Positions 59,130 through 64,000 of a DNA stretch of 64,000 nt are shown in pieces (positions within the stretch are counted from its first letter, which is position 1; the number at the start of each line of letters is the position of its first letter). The notes under the pieces are model-generated. The model was given only the letters and a program-made list of their open reading frames with translations. It had not been told where the DNA came from and searched no databases. The stretch covers positions 1,798,001-1,862,000 of the forward strand of contig CP042428.1 in assembly GCA_024207135.1 (NCBI GenBank), given 5' to 3'. A program made the position numbers and the translations under genes. This stretch comes from Arthrobacter sp. C2 (GTDB taxonomy: Bacteria > Actinomycetota > Actinomycetes > Actinomycetales > Micrococcaceae).

Positions 59130-61928
59130 CTAGTTGCCGGTCTTCTTGGCCGCCGGTTTTTTGGCCGCGGCCTTTTTCGCCGGGGCCTTCTTGGCCGGTG
59201 CCTTCTTCGCCGGGGCCTTGGCCGCGGAGGTCCGCTTGACCGGTCCGCGGGCGCGCTTGTCCGCGAGCAGCTCGATGGCCTTCTCCCGGGTCAGCTCCTC
59301 CAGGGTGGTGTCGCGCGGGATCGTGATGTTGGTGACCCCGTCGGTGATGTAGGCCCCGAAGCGTCCCTCCTTGACCACGATATTCTTCTCCGAGACCGGG
59401 TCCACGCCGAACTCGGCCAGCGGCGGCACCGCGGCACGGGCGCCGCGGACCTTGGGCTGCGAGTAGATCTCCAGCGCCTCTTCGAGGGTGATCGTGAAGA
59501 TCTCCTCCTCGGAGCCGATGGAGCGCGAATCGGTGCCCTTCTTCAGGTAGGGCCCGAAGCGGCCGTTCTGCACGGTGATCTCCACGCCCTCGGCGTCGAC
59601 GCCCAGCACGCGCGGCAGCGAGATCAGCCGCAGCGCCTCCTCGAGCGTGACGGTTTCCACGGTCATCGACTTGAACAGCGAACCGGTTCGCGGCTTGGCC
59701 TTGACCGGCTTCTTCGGCGGCTTGGGCTTGCCGTTCTTGTAGTACTCCACCGGCATCGCCGCCAGTTCCTCGGCCGTGGGCTCCACGATGACCTCGGTGA
59801 CGTAGGCGCCGTAGCGCCCGTCCTTGGCCACGATGGTGCGCCCGGTCTCCGGGTCGGTGCCCAGCACCCGCTCCGAAGGGCCCTGGGTCTCCATCAGCTC
59901 GATGGCCTTCTCGGCGGTGAGCTCGTCCGGGGCCAGGTCCTCGGGCACGTTGGCCCGCTGCGGGTCGGTGCCCTCGGGGGCGTCGGCCGGCAGCGGCTTT
60001 TCCAGGTACGGGCCGAACTTGCCCACGCGCAGCACGATGCCCGGGGCGATCTCGATGGAGTTGATGGCCCGCGCGTCGATGTCGCCGAGGTTGTTGACCA
60101 CCGATTCCAGGCCGACCTGCCCGGTCTCGGGCGAGCCGAAGTAGAAGTCCTTGAGCCAGGCGGTGCGGCCCTTCTGGCCGTGGGCGATCTCGTCCAGGTC
60201 GTCTTCGAGGCGCGCGGTGAAGTCGTAGTCGACGTACTTGCCGAAGTGCTCCTCCAGCAGGCGGATCACGGAGAACGCGATCCAGCTGGGCACCAGGGCG
60301 CCGCCGCGCTTGGTGACGTAGCCGCGGTCCATGATGGTGGAGATGGTCGGCGCGAAGGTCGAGGGGCGCCCGATCTCCCGGGCCTCGAGCTCCGCGACGA
60401 TCGAGGCCTCGGTGTAGCGTGCCGGCGGGGACGTGGTGTGCCCGATGGCGTCGATGCCGGTTCCGGCCAGCGCGTCGGCGACCTTCAGCTGCGGCAGGCG
60501 CGCCTCCTCGGCGGCCTCCGCGGCCTCGGCCTCGCGGGCGGCGTCGCGGCCCTCCTCGTAGGCTGCCATGAACCCGCGGAAGGTGATCACGGTGCCGGAG
60601 GCGGAGAATTCCGCGACCTGCCCGGTGGTGGATTCCCCGGCCAGCTTGATGGTGGCGGTGAAGCCCTTGGCGTCGGCCATTTGCGAGGCGACGGTCCGCT
60701 TCCAGATCAGCTCGTAGAGCTTGAACTCGTCGCCCGAAAGCTGGGCGCGCACGGTGGCGGGGCGGCGGAAGGAGTCGCCGGCCGGGCGGATGGCCTCGTG
60801 GGCCTCCTGCGCGGCGCCGGACTTGGCCTTGTAGAGCCGCGGGGAGGCCGGCACGGATTCGGATCCGTAGAGTTCGGCGGCCTGCTTGCGGGCGGCGTTG
60901 ACCGCCTCGTTGGACAGGAACACCGAGTCGGTACGCATGTAGGTGATGTAGCCGTTTTCATACAGGCGCTGGGCGACCTGCATGGTGGACTTCGAGCTCC
61001 AGCGCAGCTTGCGGCTTGCTTCCTGCTGCAGCGTCGAGGTGGTGAACGGTGCGGCCGGGCGGCGGGTGTAGGGCTTCTCGTCGACGTTGGTGACGGCGAA
61101 GTCCGCATCGGCCAAACCGGCGGCCAGGGCCTGGGCCTTGGCCTCGTCCAGGTGCGCGACGGAGCCGGTCTTGGGGGTCTTCAGCTCGCCGCGGTCGGTG
61201 AAGTCGCGGCCGGTGGCCACCCGTGCCCCGTCGACGGAGGAGAGCTTCGCGCCGAAGGATTCGCCGTTGGCGGTGGCGAAGGTGCCGGTCAAGTCCCAGT
61301 AGGAGGCGCTGCGGAAGGCCATGCGTTCGCGTTCGCGCTCGACGACCAGGCGGGTTGCCACCGACTGCACGCGTCCGGCCGACAGGCCGCGGGCCACCTT
61401 GCGCCAGAGCACCGGGGAAATCTCGTAGCCGTAGAGGCGGTCGAGCACGCGGCGGGTTTCCTGGGCGTTGACCAGGTCGGTGTCCAGCTCCCGGATGTTC
61501 TCCATGGCACGGTTGATGCCCTCTTGGGTGATCTCGGTGAACGCCATGCGGTAGACCGGGACCTTGGGCTTGAGCACCTCGAGCAGGTGCCACGCGATGG
61601 CTTCGCCTTCGCGGTCCGCATCTGTTGCCAGATAGAGCGCGTCGGCGCCCTTGAGCTTGGCCTTGAGTTCGGCAACGCGCTTTTTCTTGTCCGGGTACAC
61701 GACGTAGTAGGGGTCGAAGTCGTTCTCGACGTCCACGGCGAACTTGCCGTAGGGCCCCTTCTTCATCTCCGCGGGCAGATCGGCGGGTTGCGCCAAATCG
61801 CGGATATGCCCCACCGAGGCGTCGACTTCAAAGCCCTCGCCCAGGTACTTGGCGATGGACTTGCTTTTAGCCGGGGACTCCACGATCACGAGCTTCATTC
61901 CGGTCTTTTCCTTGGCCTTGGCGGGCAC
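59130..61928 (-). CDS. topA: DNA topoisomerase I
   Basis: 932 residues from GTG 61928, chosen because TAGGAG stands just upstream and MPAKAKEKTG-KLVIVESPAK is the usual start in relatives. TOPRIM motifs are VIVESPAKSKSIAKYLG and DADREGEAIAWHL (103-115). The active-site tyrosine is about Y330 in GYITYMRTDSVFLS. The C-terminal half carries repeated topo_C modules (YGAYVTEVIVEPT, FGPYLKKGTDSRSIG, FGAYITDGVTNITI) in place of zinc ribbons, and a Lys/Ala tail (KKAPAKKAPAKKAAAKK) that helps DNA binding. It relaxes negative supercoils. This is the standard actinobacterial layout. Confidence 0.96.
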   Translation of the reverse strand: MPAKAKEKTGMKLVIVESPAKSKSIAKYLGEGFEVDASVGHIRDLAQPADLPAEMKKGPYGKFAVDVENDFDPYYVVYPDKKKRVAELKAKLKGADALYLATDADREGEAIAWHLLEVLKPKVPVYRMAFTEITQEGINRAMENIRELDTDLVNAQETRRVLDRLYGYEISPVLWRKVARGLSAGRVQSVATRLVVERERERMAFRSASYWDLTGTFATANGESFGAKLSSVDGARVATGRDFTDRGELKTPKTGSVAHLDEAKAQALAAGLADADFAVTNVDEKPYTRRPAAPFTTSTLQQEASRKLRWSSKSTMQVAQRLYENGYITYMRTDSVFLSNEAVNAARKQAAELYGSESVPASPRLYKAKSGAAQEAHEAIRPAGDSFRRPATVRAQLSGDEFKLYELIWKRTVASQMADAKGFTATIKLAGESTTGQVAEFSASGTVITFRGFMAAYEEGRDAAREAEAAEAAEEARLPQLKVADALAGTGIDAIGHTTSPPARYTEASIVAELEAREIGRPSTFAPTISTIMDRGYVTKRGGALVPSWIAFSVIRLLEEHFGKYVDYDFTARLEDDLDEIAHGQKGRTAWLKDFYFGSPETGQVGLESVVNNLGDIDARAINSIEIAPGIVLRVGKFGPYLEKPLPADAPEGTDPQRANVPEDLAPDELTAEKAIELMETQGPSERVLGTDPETGRTIVAKDGRYGAYVTEVIVEPTAEELAAMPVEYYKNGKPKPPKKPVKAKPRTGSLFKSMTVETVTLEEALRLISLPRVLGVDAEGVEITVQNGRFGPYLKKGTDSRSIGSEEEIFTITLEEALEIYSQPKVRGARAAVPPLAEFGVDPVSEKNIVVKEGRFGAYITDGVTNITIPRDTTLEELTREKAIELLADKRARGPVKRTSAAKAPAKKAPAKKAPAKKAAAKKPAAKKTGN

Positions 61929-62063
61929 AACACTCCTATTAGCAACCAGTGGTGCACCAAAGTGGGCGCACAGCACATTCCCTGCTCTAGGTTAGCCGTA
62001 TTTTTGCGCCCGACGGCAAGCAGGGACCACGGGACCCCGTTTTCCCGCCCGAGCCGCTTGGTG

Positions 62064-62708
62064 TCAGCGGACCTGGCCGTCACGGATTTCGGGCAGGAAG
62101 GAAAGCATGTAGTAGAGCCGTTCCCCGTCCACGCCGCGGGCCTCCGGTTCGGCCAGGGCCTCGTATTCGTAGAGCAGGTCGTAGACCTTGGCGATGAAAT
62201 CCTTGCGCTGGGATTCCGAGAGGAAGACCACCCCGGTGGTCAGCACCGGGGCGCGGTCCGGCTCCGGCTCCTTGCCTTCCTTGCGTTCTTTGTCACGACG
62301 GGCGATCTCCGCGGAGAGCCGTTCGCGGAACGCGTTGAGCTGCACATTCAGGTAGGCATTCTTCGCGGAGGTCGAATCCGAGAGCGATCCGAGCACGAGC
62401 TGGCTGCCGGCCGCTTTCCACCGGCGTTCACGTCCGTCGCCCTCGCTGGCGGCGCGGACCACGTAGCCGTATTTCTCCAGGGCGCGCAGGTGGTAGCTCA
62501 TGGCGCTGGGCGTGAGTTCGCAGCGCGTGGCCAGCTCGGTGGCGGTGCGGGTTGACTGCGAGGCGAAGAGTTCCTCGAGCACCGTCAACCGCGCCTCGTG
62601 GGCGAGTGCCCGGATGGCTTGCGGGTCGCTGATGGACACCGGCTGGGGCGGCGCCGGTGACAGGCCAGGGTTGCTGGCACCCGGTCCCGGGGAAGTGTTC
62701 TGGCTCAT
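62064..62708 (-). CDS. Winged helix-turn-helix (ArsR-like) regulator
   Basis: 214 residues. ISDPQAIRALAHEARLTVLE, LFASQSTRTATELATRCELT and PSAMSYHLRALEKYGYVVRA form an ArsR-type HTH with wing (SEGDGRERRWKAAG). A proline-rich N-terminus and a long helical C-terminal part (LNAFRERLSAEIARRDKERK) are additional. There is no Shine-Dalgarno; the ATG follows a T-run, suggesting leaderless or coupled translation from the methyltransferase gene 11 bases upstream. It stands between that gene and topA on the same strand. Target unknown. Confidence 0.83.
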   Translation of the reverse strand: MSQNTSPGPGASNPGLSPAPPQPVSISDPQAIRALAHEARLTVLEELFASQSTRTATELATRCELTPSAMSYHLRALEKYGYVVRAASEGDGRERRWKAAGSQLVLGSLSDSTSAKNAYLNVQLNAFRERLSAEIARRDKERKEGKEPEPDRAPVLTTGVVFLSESQRKDFIAKVYDLLYEYEALAEPEARGVDGERLYYMLSFLPEIRDGQVR

Positions 62709-62719
62709 ATAAAAAAACT

Positions 62720-64000
62720 TTAGCGGTTGTTTCGCATCTCCAAAAGGAAGCCACGCTTAATGAGCCGAACAACCCCTTCATAAAGCCTTGCGGAAAACTC
62801 CGAATCGTCTGGGGCAATCAGCGACTCCAACGCACCGACTAGGGACGATACGTCCAGGTCCCCGTCGCAGGCGGAAACGAAGCCGGCCAGGGCGGTGTCA
62901 AGTATTTCGGTCCGCCGCAATCCGGCACCTTGGCGTAACAAGATCACCCCGGGATGCTCGGCACCCGGACGCTGGTGGCGTTCCTCGGTGACGTCCTCCG
63001 CCACCACCAGGTGGAGCGCACCCACGTCGCGCGACTCCAGCTCGTCGGCCACGGCGATGTCGCGGGCCAGGTACGGGCCGACGGGTTGCTCAATGGGGTA
63101 GCCGATGGACTCGAAGAGCCTCCCGAATCCGGCGCTTCCGGCCGCCGGGCGGCGCAGCCACACCATGCCGAAGCCGATGGCTGCGACATTGCGCGAGGCG
63201 AAGTCATCCAGGTACGCGCCGTACTGCAGGGCGAACTCCTGTGCGTCCCGCCCCTGCGAGGCGTCGCGCAGCCAGGTCTCGGCGTACTGCGTGGGGCTGA
63301 CCGCTTCGCGCTGGATGAACCAGGCCTCGGTGTCCCCGGTGAGCCAGGAGCGCGGGCCGTCGCTCCATTCCGGGTCCTCCCCCGCGGATGCCGCGGCGGT
63401 GATTTCCCAGTTGGCGAGCATCTGCGCGCTGCCTCCGGGGTTCAGGATCCCGGGGATCGAACGCACCAGGGTCTCCACCAGGGTGTCCCCGGGCATCCCG
63501 CCGTCGCGGTAGGTGAAGCGCTCGGCGTCGTCTTGGCCCTCGAGGCGCGGGGTGATGACGAACGGCGGGTTGGAAACCACCAGGTCGAAGCGCTCCCCCG
63601 CCACCGGCTCAAGCAGGGAGCCCAGGCGCAGCTCGACGCGCTCGGCCAGGTTCGCCGGGTCCAGGTCCAGGGCCGCGTGGTTCAGCAGCAGGTTGAAGCG
63701 GGTGAAGCCCAGGGCGCGGGCCGAGATGTCGGTGGCGACGACCTTGCGGGCGTGGGACAGCAGGTGGAACGCCTGGATCCCGCAGCCGGTGCCCAGGTCC
63801 AGGGCGGTGTCCACCTGCGGGCGGATGGTGGTCTGGGCCAGGGTCAGCGACGCCTGGCCGATGCCCAGCACGTGGTCGTGGCGCAGCACCCCCGGGCGCT
63901 GGTGGGCCCCGAGGTCGCTGGCGACCCAGAGCTCTGCGTCGGCATCCGAGGCGTGCGGGCGCAGGTCGATTTTCGCCCGCCACCGTCCCCGGCCTTCGTC
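62720..64000 (-). CDS. SAM-dependent methyltransferase, class I small-methyltransferase domain (partial, 5' end outside window)
   Basis: 427 codons are visible and the frame continues through the right window edge, so the start is missing. LDLGTGCGIQAFHLLSHARK is the SAM-binding motif I. FDLVVSNPPFVITPR is the N6-adenine / HemK-type NPPF catalytic motif, which also occurs in 16S rRNA guanine methyltransferases. The visible N-terminal part (LWVASDLGAHQRPGVLRHDH) is typical of an actinobacterial two-domain family with a DUF7059-type N-terminus. The C-terminal third has no recognised motif. Substrate (DNA, rRNA or protein) is not determined. Confidence 0.85.
   Translation of the reverse strand, partial: DEGRGRWRAKIDLRPHASDADAELWVASDLGAHQRPGVLRHDHVLGIGQASLTLAQTTIRPQVDTALDLGTGCGIQAFHLLSHARKVVATDISARALGFTRFNLLLNHAALDLDPANLAERVELRLGSLLEPVAGERFDLVVSNPPFVITPRLEGQDDAERFTYRDGGMPGDTLVETLVRSIPGILNPGGSAQMLANWEITAAASAGEDPEWSDGPRSWLTGDTEAWFIQREAVSPTQYAETWLRDASQGRDAQEFALQYGAYLDDFASRNVAAIGFGMVWLRRPAAGSAGFGRLFESIGYPIEQPVGPYLARDIAVADELESRDVGALHLVVAEDVTEERHQRPGAEHPGVILLRQGAGLRRTEILDTALAGFVSACDGDLDVSSLVGALESLIAPDDSEFSARLYEGVVRLIKRGFLLEMRNNR

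Noticed and set aside
58107-62555. 1482-codon open frame on the plus strand
   Set aside because: Antisense to ppx and topA and two regulators, low-complexity composition (RRG, HLG repeats). High GC keeps such frames open. topA motifs on the other strand are decisive.

Overview
The window is high-GC actinobacterial DNA. Micrococcaceae of the Arthrobacter / Glutamicibacter / Paeniglutamicibacter type fit best. Indicators are the phenylacetate genes, menaquinone (menBEA) rather than ubiquinone genes, system II cytochrome c maturation (ccdA-resB-ccsB), Rex, a 32-residue bS22/AURKAIP1-type ribosomal peptide, a DtxR-type iron box and a lysine-rich TopA tail. This is inference from gene content and protein resemblance; no 16S rRNA gene is present. 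Most of the window reads as ordinary chromosome with tight operons and strong hairpin terminators. Accessory-looking DNA is limited to about 27.2-32.7 kb and 39.1-40.4 kb.

Layout. 0-2.2 kb: the N-terminal 554 codons of paaZ (minus), divergent from paaI. 2.2-9.3 kb: an XRE/DUF2975 pair, a RIO-type kinase, a small membrane protein, an ABC-F ATPase, an SDR-type epimerase and two paralogous lipoproteins. 9.6-15 kb: an iron-regulated NIS siderophore operon (decarboxylase, N-hydroxylase, GNAT-IucA/IucC fusion), then a third, diverged lipoprotein paralogue. 15.6-20.3 kb: an acetyltransferase, a tyrosine phosphatase and a beta-oxidation operon (thiolase, enoyl-CoA hydratase, 3-hydroxyacyl-CoA dehydrogenase) that probably completes phenylacetate breakdown. 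20.6-23.7 kb: an MHS-type MFS transporter and an APC permease converging on one long terminator. 24-27.2 kb: menB, menE, menA, with a decayed IS5-type element inserted exactly at the menA stop codon.

28.4-31.4 kb holds a five-gene, almost gapless operon encoding three small proteins with TasA/camelysin-like export signals, a SipW/ER-type signal peptidase and an LPNTG wall-anchored protein. It looks like a self-contained surface-fibre or matrix export system. It is followed by about 1.2 kb of decayed DNA holding a broken umuD-like gene. 32.7-39.1 kb: a membrane protein, a 941-residue FAD/Fe-S D-lactate-dehydrogenase-type protein with a divergent GntR/FCD regulator and a clear operator, two small membrane proteins and RtcB. 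39.7 kb: initiator tRNA-Met. 40.5-45.2 kb: the cytochrome c maturation operon. 45.5-48.9 kb: a PYGQ-repeat membrane protein, Rex, a glutaredoxin-like protein, a HAD phosphatase, the bS22-type peptide and an excisionase-type HTH protein.

49.1-52 kb: DAHP synthase and glutamate dehydrogenase. Upstream of DAHP synthase is a 19-codon open frame containing Trp-Tyr-Ala-Tyr-Phe and a set of competing inverted repeats, which looks like an aromatic-amino-acid attenuator. 52.1-64 kb: an ArsR regulator, an AcuC-type deacetylase, KtrB/KtrA potassium uptake, proC, a TIM-barrel isomerase, a Ppx/GppA phosphatase, topA, a winged-helix regulator and the C-terminal part of a methyltransferase that runs off the right edge.

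The best candidates for something new are the SipW/LPNTG operon, the WYAYF leader with interleaved inverted repeats, and the lipoprotein family around the siderophore operon. All function calls are from reading translated sequence; no database search was run.
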